64,000 nt of DNA, taken from JBMYZL01 sp049610385. GTDB taxonomy: Bacteria; Bacteroidota; Bacteroidia; Flavobacteriales_D; Sanyastnellaceae. Location: positions 1 through 64,000 of the forward strand of contig JBMYZL010000001.1 in the NCBI GenBank assembly GCA_049610385.1. Reading direction: 5' to 3'. Of this stretch, positions 54,284 to 61,479 are shown piece after piece; position 1 is the first letter of the stretch; the number at the start of each line of letters is the position of its first letter. The position numbers and the translations under genes were made by a program. Under the pieces are notes generated by a model. That model did not search any database and was not told the origin of the DNA. It worked only from the letters and a program-made list of their open reading frames with translations.

Positions 54284-54838
54284 TCACAATCCCAATTCCA
54301 AACCCAAATCAGCAGGCTCGTCAACAGGTTCTCCAAGTGATTTCAACGCCAAGGCTGACCATCGAGATGCCTCGGTATCTGGGTGAATGGACAACACTTC
54401 ATTGTAGGCCTTGATGGCCTGGGACCTATCTCCCAATTCGGCATCGTATATGAAGGCCACAAGGAAAGCACAAACAGACCGCTTTTCATATCGATCGAAG
54501 TGATCATGGACGTCACGGTACAAGGCCAAGGCTTCATGATGCTTGCCCAATCCGCGCAAAATGTCCGCTCTCCGAAACAGCATCTCAGGCGTTTCTGGCG
54601 CATCATGACAAGCATTTGCAAAGTCGGCATACGCTTTCGCAAGGGTTTGAAGCGCCATCGCGTCGCCTGTTTCATTTCTGAATGCCATGGCTTCGCTCTT
54701 TTCAATGGACAACAATCGCTCGGCGCAGGTCACGGACGCATGGGGCTTTTCCGACGTTCCGCATTGAATGCAAAAAAGACAAACAAACCATGTCATCCAA
54801 CCCACCTTGTCCCCGCGTGAAGAGGGCATGCAGATCAT
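54284..54838 (-). CDS. TPR-like protein, possibly envelope-anchored
   Basis: The 184-residue product has a short hydrophobic N-terminus (WMTWFVCLFCIQCG) that could be a weak lipoprotein signal, then about four helix pairs of the tetratricopeptide type, for example LFRRADILRGLGKHHEALAL and AIKAYNEVLSIHP. Such proteins are usually scaffolds. The start codon overlaps the def stop (ATGA), supporting 54838 over the later ATG at 54796. No partner can be named. Confidence 0.75.
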   Translation of the reverse strand: MICMPSSRGDKVGWMTWFVCLFCIQCGTSEKPHASVTCAERLLSIEKSEAMAFRNETGDAMALQTLAKAYADFANACHDAPETPEMLFRRADILRGLGKHHEALALYRDVHDHFDRYEKRSVCAFLVAFIYDAELGDRSQAIKAYNEVLSIHPDTEASRWSALALKSLGEPVDEPADLGLELGL

Positions 54839-55410
54839 TTGCGTCTGGTTTTGGGGAAGCGCATTCGGTAATCCACAGGCACCTTCCCAATGCTGATGTC
54901 ACGCAATTTGCCATGCAGCAAACGGCGGCGCATCGGACTCAGGTGGTCAGTAATCAAAACACCATCCAAATGATCGTATTCATGTTGTACGATGCGCGCT
55001 GCGATTCCAGATAATTTTTCCTCTTTCAAGTTCCACGACGCATCGAGGTATTCAACTTGAATGGCATCTGGCCGTGTAACGCCCTCTCGAATTCCAGGAA
55101 TACTCAGGCAACCCTCCTCCATTTCATCGAAATCACCCGACTCTTCAAAAATGACCGGATTGATCATGACACGTTTGAAATCTCGGCACCCCGCATCCCC
55201 ATGCTCGCCCTCAGCGAAAGGTGTCCCATCAATGACAAACAAACGAATGGATTGTCCAATTTGAGGCGCTGCCAAACCCACTCCCTCAGAGGCGTACATC
55301 GTCTCCCACATATTTTCAATGAGTGTTTCCACCCCTTCATGACCTGGTTCTATCTCCTCCGCCTCCTGTTTAAGGACTGGATCTCCGTATGCAACAATGG
55401 GCAAAATCAT
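54835..55410 (-). CDS. def: Peptide deformylase
   Basis: A 191-residue enzyme with all three deformylase motifs: GVGLAAPQIG, EGCLSIPGI (metal Cys) and QHEYDHLDGVL (two metal His and catalytic Glu). It removes the formyl group from new proteins. The start MILPIVAYGDPVLK at 55410 is standard and lies four bases after a -7 box. The gene is divergent from ribB; only 46 bases separate the two start codons. Confidence 0.97.
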   Translation of the reverse strand: MILPIVAYGDPVLKQEAEEIEPGHEGVETLIENMWETMYASEGVGLAAPQIGQSIRLFVIDGTPFAEGEHGDAGCRDFKRVMINPVIFEESGDFDEMEEGCLSIPGIREGVTRPDAIQVEYLDASWNLKEEKLSGIAARIVQHEYDHLDGVLITDHLSPMRRRLLHGKLRDISIGKVPVDYRMRFPKTRRK

Positions 55411-55414
55411 GCCG

Positions 55415-55422
55415 CAAATGTA
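55415..55422 (-). promoter_or_regulatory. -7 box of def
   Basis: On the minus strand TACATTTG is followed by CGGC and the def ATG. An exact TAnnTTTG at four-base spacing, in a 46-base divergent gap that also holds the ribB box. Confidence 0.6.
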
Positions 55423-55443
55423 AGCCGAGAGAATCGCAGAATG

Positions 55444-55451
55444 TACCTTTG
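55444..55451 (+). promoter_or_regulatory. -7 box of the ribB gene
   Basis: TACCTTTG is followed by CCGGC and the ATG at 55457. An exact TAnnTTTG at five-base spacing. The two divergent boxes are so close that polymerases may compete, coupling def and ribB expression. Confidence 0.6.
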
Positions 55452-55456
55452 CCGGC

Positions 55457-56608
55457 ATGCTGGATCACATCGAGGAAGCCATCGAAGCCATTCAACGCGG
55501 TGAAGTCATCATTGTCGTTGACGATGAAGACCGTGAAAATGAAGGTGACTTTCTCACTGCCGCAAGGAATGCAACACCAGAAGTAATCAACTTCATGGCC
55601 ACCCATGGCCGAGGACTGATTTGTGCCCCCCTGCTCGAAGAACGTTGCGACGCGCTGGGATTGGAGTTGATGGTCAATCAGAACAACGCAGCTTACGAAA
55701 CACCATTTACGGTTTCTGTGGATTTGATTGGGCATGGATGCACAACAGGCATCAGTGCAGCAGATCGAAGCAAAACGATTCATGCCCTGATTGACCCCAA
55801 AACAACAAAGGAGGAACTGGGAAAGCCAGGGCATATTTTTCCGCTGCGTGCGAAGCAAGGTGGTGTGCTCAGGCGGGCAGGTCACACTGAAGCAGCCGTG
55901 GATTTTGCACGTCTTGCCGGGTTCGAACCTGCAGGTGTCATTGTCGAAATCATGAATGAGGATGGCACCATGGCCCGACTCAAAGATTGTCGAAAAATTG
56001 CCGATGAATGGAACCTCAGGTTGGTCTCCATTGCTGATTTGATTGCCTTTCGATTGAAAAACGAAACGCTAATTGAGAAAGTAGAAGAAGTCCAACTCGA
56101 GACCCTGTTTGGAACCTTGCGGATTCTCGCCTTCAAACAAACCACAAATGAAACGATCCATTTGGCTGTGGTCAAAGGAACACCTGATGTGGAATCTCCC
56201 ACCCCTGTGCGTGTTCACAGCAGCAGCATGATTGGCGATGTCTTTCAATTGACAACTCACGGAAAAGGTCCCCAATTGCAATCAGCACTAGATGTCATCG
56301 GACAACGTGATTCCGGGGTGGTGGTGTACATCAACAAACTGCGCTCAGGGGGAGGGCTCCTTGACGAATTGAGGGCTTACAAAAACATGAGCACCCAGCC
56401 CGATGACAACCGCAGCCAGAATGCCGTCAAATCGAGAATCGCTCATCCCATGGATTCCAAAGATTATGGTATTGGCGCACAGATCTTGCGAGAAGTGGGT
56501 GTGGGCAAAATCGAACTCCTGACAGACTCCGTCCGGAAAACAGGCCCCATCGGTTATGGTCTGGAAATCGTGTCCACAACACCTTTGGGTTCCATCCCTG
56601 CCCGATGA
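55457..56608 (+). CDS. ribB: DHBP synthase (RibB) with a degenerate RibA-like half
   Basis: The 383-residue product has an intact N-terminal 3,4-dihydroxy-2-butanone-4-phosphate synthase (about 1-205): VVDDEDRENEGD, GRGLICAPL, HGCTTGISAADR and RAGHTEAAVD. This makes the four-carbon unit of riboflavin from ribulose-5-phosphate. The C-terminal half (about 215-383) aligns with RibA, but the zinc cysteines are gone (MIGDVFQLTTHGKGPQLQ) and the RQEGRGIGL loop reads INKLRSGGGLLDELR. So it should not be a GTP cyclohydrolase; a separate ribA lies at 42732. This resembles the RibBX arrangement described in Proteobacteria. Only the RibB symbol is used. Confidence 0.95.
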   Translation: MLDHIEEAIEAIQRGEVIIVVDDEDRENEGDFLTAARNATPEVINFMATHGRGLICAPLLEERCDALGLELMVNQNNAAYETPFTVSVDLIGHGCTTGISAADRSKTIHALIDPKTTKEELGKPGHIFPLRAKQGGVLRRAGHTEAAVDFARLAGFEPAGVIVEIMNEDGTMARLKDCRKIADEWNLRLVSIADLIAFRLKNETLIEKVEEVQLETLFGTLRILAFKQTTNETIHLAVVKGTPDVESPTPVRVHSSSMIGDVFQLTTHGKGPQLQSALDVIGQRDSGVVVYINKLRSGGGLLDELRAYKNMSTQPDDNRSQNAVKSRIAHPMDSKDYGIGAQILREVGVGKIELLTDSVRKTGPIGYGLEIVSTTPLGSIPAR

Positions 56609-56610
56609 AG

Positions 56611-56638
56611 AAAAAAAGGCGCCCCGAAGGACACCTTT
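56611..56638 (-). terminator. Terminator of rpmE2
   Basis: On the minus strand AAGGTGTCC, loop TTCG, GGGCGCCTT and a T-run. The nine-pair stem has two G-U pairs and a stable tetraloop. It lies 37 bases after the rpmE2 stop, right at the end of the convergent ribB gene. Confidence 0.8.
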
Positions 56639-56675
56639 ACCAAATCTGCGTCGGTCATCCGACCACAAATGCCGG

Positions 56676-56933
56676 TTATTTCTTGTTGAACTTGGCGAAT
56701 TTCTTTTGGAACTTTTCAATCCGACCAGCGGTATCGACAAACTGTGCCTTACCCGTGTAGAATGGATGTGATTTGTGGCTCACTTCCATTTTCACCAGTG
56801 GATATTCATTTCCATCTTCCCAAACCACAGTCTCTTTCGTGTTCGCAGTCGAGCGACTCAAAAAGGAATAATCGTTGGACATGTCTTTGAAGACTACCAA
56901 GCGATAATTTTCAGGATGGATTTCTGGTTTCAT
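56676..56933 (-). CDS. rpmE2: Ribosomal protein bL31, type B
   Basis: An 85-residue protein starting MKPEIHPENYRLVVFKD, with SRSTANT, EVSHKSHPFYTGK and a basic C-terminus. The absence of the CxxC zinc motif marks the type B (zinc-independent) form. It is a large-subunit ribosomal protein bridging the subunits. Upstream TATCTTCG is a one-mismatch -7 box. Confidence 0.97.
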   Translation of the reverse strand: MKPEIHPENYRLVVFKDMSNDYSFLSRSTANTKETVVWEDGNEYPLVKMEVSHKSHPFYTGKAQFVDTAGRIEKFQKKFAKFNKK

Positions 56934-57079
56934 AATGCAAAACTTGTTGGGGGCGCGAAGATATAACAGAAAAGAAGACAAATCAATCCAAGCTTGACAC
57001 CTTGTCGTTTCCCACATTCAAGTGTTGAAATTTAAGGTCTTTTGGATTGTCTATCACCGAAATAAGCCTTTACCTTGCA

Positions 57080-57176
57080 ACTGGTTTTAAGTGAGTTTAG
57101 CGAGAGCTAAGCATCAAGTGATAATTTGGTTAAGTTGGTCCTGCTTTGGAACGCCAGAGCAGGACCCTTTTTTTTT
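57080..57176 (+). ncRNA. Candidate structured small RNA with intrinsic terminator
   Basis: The 361-base gap 56934-57294 has no gene frame. It contains TACCTTG (57071-57077), a near -7 box about 21 bases after a TTG. This is followed by a hairpin TTAGC-GAGA-GCTAA (57097-57110), a possible closing helix CAACT/AGTTG (57078-57082 with 57133-57137), and a strong terminator GGTCCTGCT/AGCAGGACC (57137-57166) with nine Ts. A transcript of about 95 bases is predicted. It could instead be an attenuated leader of the gene at 57295. Confidence 0.5.
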
Positions 57177-57294
57177 CGTCCAACTCTGAATAATCACATT
57201 CGTAAAATTACCCTGGCTACAACACACATTCGCCTGTTGGAAAACGAATAAGTAGGCGTCTCCGACGCATGTGGCGGGCTGGTAGATTGCAACA

Positions 57295-58488
57295 ATGTTC
57301 CATGCGCTGAATTTTGTGGCTTTGCGATTTATCTGGTTGATGATGCCCGCCGGATTTGGCATTGTTTCTGAGCACAACATTCCCGAGGAATTGCCGATCA
57401 ACGAAACAGTTGCAGTGAATTGGGCCGTCCACAAAGGTGAACTGGAGGGATTTGCCAAACTCACCTTTGATTTACCCGACCACCTTTCTGTTTCGATGCG
57501 CAATGCAAACGGCGCCACTTTTTCTTTCGAAAATCAGCAGGCCAAGTTGATATGGATGGACATGCCAAAATCAGGAACATTGGCCATCGGATTGGACTTA
57601 ATGGCCCACCCTGGTTTTGTCGGCGGAGCCATCGATGCGACATTTTCGTTCGTGCGATCTGGACAACGCGTGGATTTGCCGTTGGACGGAGCCGTCGTAC
57701 GAGCTGATCGAGCCACGTTGCCATTGGGATATGCATTTTACCAAGGAATGAGGACCTTGCATCGATTAGATGACAATCGTCGACAAGTAGAAATCCAAGT
57801 GGCGAGTGAACCCACAGAAGGATTTCTGAAAATTGAAGAACAACTGCCACTGGACTGCACTGCCGAAATTTTGGAATCAGGAGGGGCAACGACAAGCCAA
57901 TTGGACAGGGCATTGAAATTTGTTTGGTTCGAAGCCCCGAAAGAGCCCAATTTTGAATTGAGCTACGTTTTGACTTGCCAGGACCCCAAAATTTTCAATT
58001 TTTCTTGGTCGGGCGAAATTGCATATGTCTCGGATGATCGTCCTATGGTGAAAAAAATCATCACCACCACAGGCGGTTCTACCATGGCCCAAACTTCAAA
58101 GTCTTCCCCAGAGCCTGAGTCGAAATCTGGGTCTGAGCCCGAGGCCAACATCACGCCAATACCAGATGAGATTCCGATAAATCCCAAGAACGATTTGGCA
58201 GGGGTCATCCGGTATCGGGTTCAAATCATGGCTGCACATCGCTATGTTAGCGAAAAGTGGGTCCGGAATCGCTTTGGATTTGAAGCTGGTGTGTCAATTG
58301 ACGAGCAAGACGATTGGTACAAATACACCACTGGAGAGGAAGAGAATTATGTGAAAGCGCGAAACCTCCGCGAACAATTGTCCGCGCAATTCACCTTTCC
58401 CGGCCCCTTTGTCACAGCTTACCTGAGAGGTGAACGCATCACCGTTCAAGAAGCCCTTGCGCTCTCATCTCAACAATGGACTCCCTAA
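57295..58488 (+). CDS. Secreted or periplasmic protein with a SPOR-like C-terminal domain
   Basis: The 397-residue product has a signal peptide (cut near PAGFG), two beta-rich domains (about 25-130 and 135-255), a Ser/Pro/Glu linker (about 265-300), and a C-terminal domain (about 305-395). The last holds VIRYRVQIMAAHR, WYKYTTGEEENYVKARNLRE and GPFVTAYLRGERITVQEALA, the pattern of Bacteroidota SPOR-like domains that bind denuded peptidoglycan. It overlaps no gene; xerD starts one base after its stop, so the two are co-transcribed. A cell-wall or division-related role is inferred from the domain and the xerD partner. Confidence 0.8.
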   Translation: MFHALNFVALRFIWLMMPAGFGIVSEHNIPEELPINETVAVNWAVHKGELEGFAKLTFDLPDHLSVSMRNANGATFSFENQQAKLIWMDMPKSGTLAIGLDLMAHPGFVGGAIDATFSFVRSGQRVDLPLDGAVVRADRATLPLGYAFYQGMRTLHRLDDNRRQVEIQVASEPTEGFLKIEEQLPLDCTAEILESGGATTSQLDRALKFVWFEAPKEPNFELSYVLTCQDPKIFNFSWSGEIAYVSDDRPMVKKIITTTGGSTMAQTSKSSPEPESKSGSEPEANITPIPDEIPINPKNDLAGVIRYRVQIMAAHRYVSEKWVRNRFGFEAGVSIDEQDDWYKYTTGEEENYVKARNLREQLSAQFTFPGPFVTAYLRGERITVQEALALSSQQWTP

Positions 58489-58489
58489 T

Positions 58490-59440
58490 ATGGCAAAAGA
58501 GTTGACCACCTGGCAATCCGCAACGAACGGATTCAAAGATTATCTGCGATTGGAGCGAGGCTTAAGTCCCAATTCGATCTCGGCCTACCTACGAGATATC
58601 GAACAATTTGCTCGTTTCGCTCAATTCGAAGAAGGAATCAACGACCCCGGTCAAATCGAGATGGCCACCGTTGAACATTTCATGGGTTCCTTGTATGACC
58701 GTGGCTTGGCCAGAAACAGCCAAGCCCGAATGTTGAGCGGTGTGCGGTCCTTTTGCAAATACTTGAGATTGGAGGGCTGGATGGACAACGACCCCGTGGA
58801 ATTGATTGAAAGTCCTCGGCCCAATCGCAAATTGCCCGAAGTCCTGAGTGTCGAAGAAGTTTCCCAAATCATTGACGGAGTGGATTTGTCCCGTCGTGAG
58901 GGGGTTCGCAACCGAGCCATGTTGGAGACATTGTACAGTTGTGGACTCCGAGTGACGGAGCTTTGCGAACTGCGCCTGTCCAAAGTAAACTTTGTCGATA
59001 AATGGATATCGGTCATCGGGAAAGGCAACAAAGAACGGCTCGTTCCCATTGGCGAACAAGCACTTTCCGCTATCGACGATTACCTCTCTCAATACCGCTC
59101 TGTCTTGGTCCCGCACCCTGGAAATGAGGACTTTTTGTTCTTGGGGCGGAAAGGTCGATTCATGTCCCGCCAAATGGCCTTCACCATGATTCGTCGTGCG
59201 GCAATTCTAGCGGGCGTCCGAAAAACAGTAAGCCCCCATACCTTCCGCCACAGTTTTGCGACTCACCTCATCGAGGCCGGAGCTGATTTACGGGCTGTTC
59301 AAGAAATGTTAGGCCATTCTTCCATCACCACGACGGAGATCTATACTCACCTAGATCGACGTTTTTTGCGAGACCAAATCGAGGCCTATCATCCCAGAGG
59401 GGAAAAAAGTCAAAATCCAACGAAGGCGATTGAATCATGA
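58490..59440 (+). CDS. xerD: Tyrosine recombinase XerD
   Basis: A 316-residue site-specific recombinase of normal XerD length. The N-terminal SAM-like domain contains FKDYLRLERGLSPNSISAYL. The catalytic domain has the first Arg in YSCGLRVTELCEL, the Lys of VIGKGNKERLVP, HTFRHSFATHL, the second conserved His of LGHSSITTT, and the nucleophile Tyr of EIYTHL. With a partner it resolves chromosome dimers at dif. The start at 58490 follows the upstream stop by one base. The 3' end overlaps the next start (ATGA). Confidence 0.96.
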   Translation: MAKELTTWQSATNGFKDYLRLERGLSPNSISAYLRDIEQFARFAQFEEGINDPGQIEMATVEHFMGSLYDRGLARNSQARMLSGVRSFCKYLRLEGWMDNDPVELIESPRPNRKLPEVLSVEEVSQIIDGVDLSRREGVRNRAMLETLYSCGLRVTELCELRLSKVNFVDKWISVIGKGNKERLVPIGEQALSAIDDYLSQYRSVLVPHPGNEDFLFLGRKGRFMSRQMAFTMIRRAAILAGVRKTVSPHTFRHSFATHLIEAGADLRAVQEMLGHSSITTTEIYTHLDRRFLRDQIEAYHPRGEKSQNPTKAIES

Positions 59441-59967
59441 GAATCGCAGCGCAGGTGATGGTCCTGATCGGCTTTTTGCATGCAATTCAAGCTTGGGGCC
59501 AAGACGACCATCCTGAACCCGATGACCGCGGTTTCTTTGTTTCCGTGGGTGATCCGGTTCCTGAATTCGAGTTGACGGATTTGCAAGGGCAAACGTTTAG
59601 CAAGACATCACTTTTGGGTCAATCCTATGTTCTTCAGTTCACTGCTTCATGGTGTGGGGTATGCAGGAAAGAGATGCCCCACTTGGAAAAGGAAGTTTGG
59701 CAAGGAGGCGAAGGTCACTTGGTCATTGGTGTGGACTTGAACGAGCCCAAAGAACGCGTGGCGGAATTCGCTGAGCAAACTGGTGTCACTTATCCGATGG
59801 CCCCAGATGCAGGTGGTGCGGTTTTCGAGACCATTGCAGCCCCCAAATCAGGCGTGACGCGAAACGTTGTTGTGGATGCGCAAGGACACATTGTCTTTTT
59901 GACCCGTCTGTTTGATGAAGAAGAGTTCGACCAAATGAAAGCCGTCCTGGCAAAACTCAATCCTTGA
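59437..59967 (+). CDS. TlpA/ResA-like thioredoxin-fold protein
   Basis: The 176-residue product has a signal peptide (cut near AWGQ) and a thioredoxin domain with the redox motif ASWCGVCRKEMP and the cis-proline region SGVTRNVVVD. The N-terminal PVPEFELTDLQGQTFSKTSLLG is typical of TlpA/AhpC-TSA proteins. It is probably a periplasmic thiol-disulfide reductase; in this family such proteins serve cytochrome c maturation or oxidative repair. It is translationally coupled to xerD and overlaps the convergent FISUMP gene by 11 bases. Confidence 0.9.
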   Translation: MRIAAQVMVLIGFLHAIQAWGQDDHPEPDDRGFFVSVGDPVPEFELTDLQGQTFSKTSLLGQSYVLQFTASWCGVCRKEMPHLEKEVWQGGEGHLVIGVDLNEPKERVAEFAEQTGVTYPMAPDAGGAVFETIAAPKSGVTRNVVVDAQGHIVFLTRLFDEEEFDQMKAVLAKLNP

Positions 59968-60643
59968 GGCAACGCACGGACAGTCCTTCCGATTCTGGGC
60001 GAATGGATCGGTACATTCCATGATGAGCATTCGATATACTGCGTATCCACAGTTCTCCTCCACCGTGCCAAGGCTTTTGAGACCACCAAAAACCTGAATC
60101 TCCCCAATTGAAATCGCGACCATCACCGGTTCTGAATCCTCCAAGCAGCGCGTTGAAATTCAAGGAAGTCGACCCGGCCGATTCCTCAGATTTGAGGTCT
60201 TCGCCCCGCAATTTTGCCCCATGATGCCCGCGAAACCCCGTGGATTGTGCTTGGGTTGGTGACAACCCCAAGGCCATTTCCAAAACACGCCAATCTGAAT
60301 CTGTGGGAACGTGCCAACCCGATGGACACAAACGCGACGGATGAAGAACGGCTGCAGCATTGTATATGTGCCCCGCCCCCATCGGAACTCCTTTGCGCAT
60401 GACAACATCCGTCAGCGGTGTTGTCGCCGACAATTCAGCCCATTGTTGATTGTCCACCGCCTTTATGCTGGTGCCATCAGCATATTTCGTTGTGCTCAAA
60501 TTCTCAGCGAACCAACATTGTCCCCCAATTGCAATCACGGCATATTCCACGTCGTGGTAGGAAACTCGGTCATCCGAAGGACATTGGGCCTGGAGTCCAC
60601 CCCACAGCCCAATCCAGCCAAGCATAGCTCCGATGTGTCTCAT
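59957..60643 (-). CDS. FISUMP-domain secreted protein
   Basis: A 228-residue protein with a signal peptide (GGLQAQ) and the Fibrobacter major-paralogous (FISUMP) domain: IGGQCWFAENL, RLCPSGWHVPTDSDW, ALLGGFRTGDG and FWWSQ...SIRPESEGLSVRCLK. The fold is C-type-lectin/formylglycine-related, and its function is unknown. The ATG at 60643 overlaps the gluQRS stop (ATGA), which suggests it is translated as the last gene of that operon, although the functions seem unrelated. Frames extending further upstream run inside gluQRS and are not used. Confidence 0.85.
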   Translation of the reverse strand: MRHIGAMLGWIGLWGGLQAQCPSDDRVSYHDVEYAVIAIGGQCWFAENLSTTKYADGTSIKAVDNQQWAELSATTPLTDVVMRKGVPMGAGHIYNAAAVLHPSRLCPSGWHVPTDSDWRVLEMALGLSPTQAQSTGFRGHHGAKLRGEDLKSEESAGSTSLNFNALLGGFRTGDGRDFNWGDSGFWWSQKPWHGGGELWIRSISNAHHGMYRSIRPESEGLSVRCLKD

Positions 60644-61479
60644 GAATGAGACTTGGATTCCAAAAGTCTCCCCCAAGCATCTTGAGCCTGAATCAATGTC
60701 TCTTTCACGTCCGCAGTTGCCCTGACCGGCAATTGCAAATGATTGAAAACACGTTGCAAGGTCAGTGCCGGGCGGTGGGAATCGACTGGGGTGGCCAGGG
60801 TTTGCTTTGACAGTTTCTGTCCTTCGGCATTGAGGACCAATGGCAAGTGATGGTATTTGGGTGGGCTCCATTTTAAATGCTCAAGCAATATCAAATGTCG
60901 TGCCGTACTCGTCAACAGATCTTCTCCGCGAACCACATGTGTCACCCCAGCATCGTAATCATCGACAACCACGGCCAAATGATATGCCCAATGACCATCA
61001 CCTCGGCGCAAAATGAAATCCCCCACCTCCCGGGTTAAGTCAAACGATTGGACGCCTTTGCCCCCATCCTGCCAAGACACCTGACCCGGCCCTGTTAACA
61101 GGCGGTATGCCCGGCCCTCCTTCAATCCCCTGCATGTCCCTGGATAGACCTTGTGCTCCCCCAACATGGCTCTTGAACAATTGCATGCAAAAGCCAATCC
61201 CCTATCCATCAATTCTGCCAAAACGTCTTCATACCGAGCATGTCGCTGACTTTGGTAAACCACCTCGCCATCCCAAAACAACCCAAAGGACTCCAAGGTC
61301 CGCAAAATGGCATCCGCCGAGCCAGCCACTTCACGCGGAGGATCCAAATCCTCCATCCGCACCAACCATTGTCCACCACGGGCGCGTGCATCGAGGTATG
61401 AAGCCACGGCTGCAACCATTGAACCCAAATGAAGTGCGCCGGTGGGAGAAGGCGCAAATCGTCCAATGCAATCAGCCAC
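60640..61479 (-). CDS. gluQ: Glutamyl-Q tRNA(Asp) synthetase
   Basis: A class I aminoacyl-tRNA synthetase fragment of 279 residues with GRFAPSPTGALHLGSM (HIGH region), LVRMEDLDPPRE, a zinc-type region with CNCSRA...YPGTCR, and KLSKQT (KMSKS-like). It lacks the anticodon-binding domain, as expected for GluQRS, which attaches glutamate to queuosine of tRNA-Asp. I chose the GTG at 61479 because the motif follows six residues later and upstream sequence lies inside ettA; a TTG six bases earlier is also possible. It overlaps the ettA stop by eight bases. Confidence 0.92.
   Translation of the reverse strand: MADCIGRFAPSPTGALHLGSMVAAVASYLDARARGGQWLVRMEDLDPPREVAGSADAILRTLESFGLFWDGEVVYQSQRHARYEDVLAELMDRGLAFACNCSRAMLGEHKVYPGTCRGLKEGRAYRLLTGPGQVSWQDGGKGVQSFDLTREVGDFILRRGDGHWAYHLAVVVDDYDAGVTHVVRGEDLLTSTARHLILLEHLKWSPPKYHHLPLVLNAEGQKLSKQTLATPVDSHRPALTLQRVFNHLQLPVRATADVKETLIQAQDAWGRLLESKSHS

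Noticed and set aside
58490..59440. The tyrosine recombinase as a phage or integrative-element integrase.
   Set aside because: Length, motif order and the cell-envelope/redox neighbours fit housekeeping XerD; no att-like repeats, tRNA insertion or phage genes are nearby.
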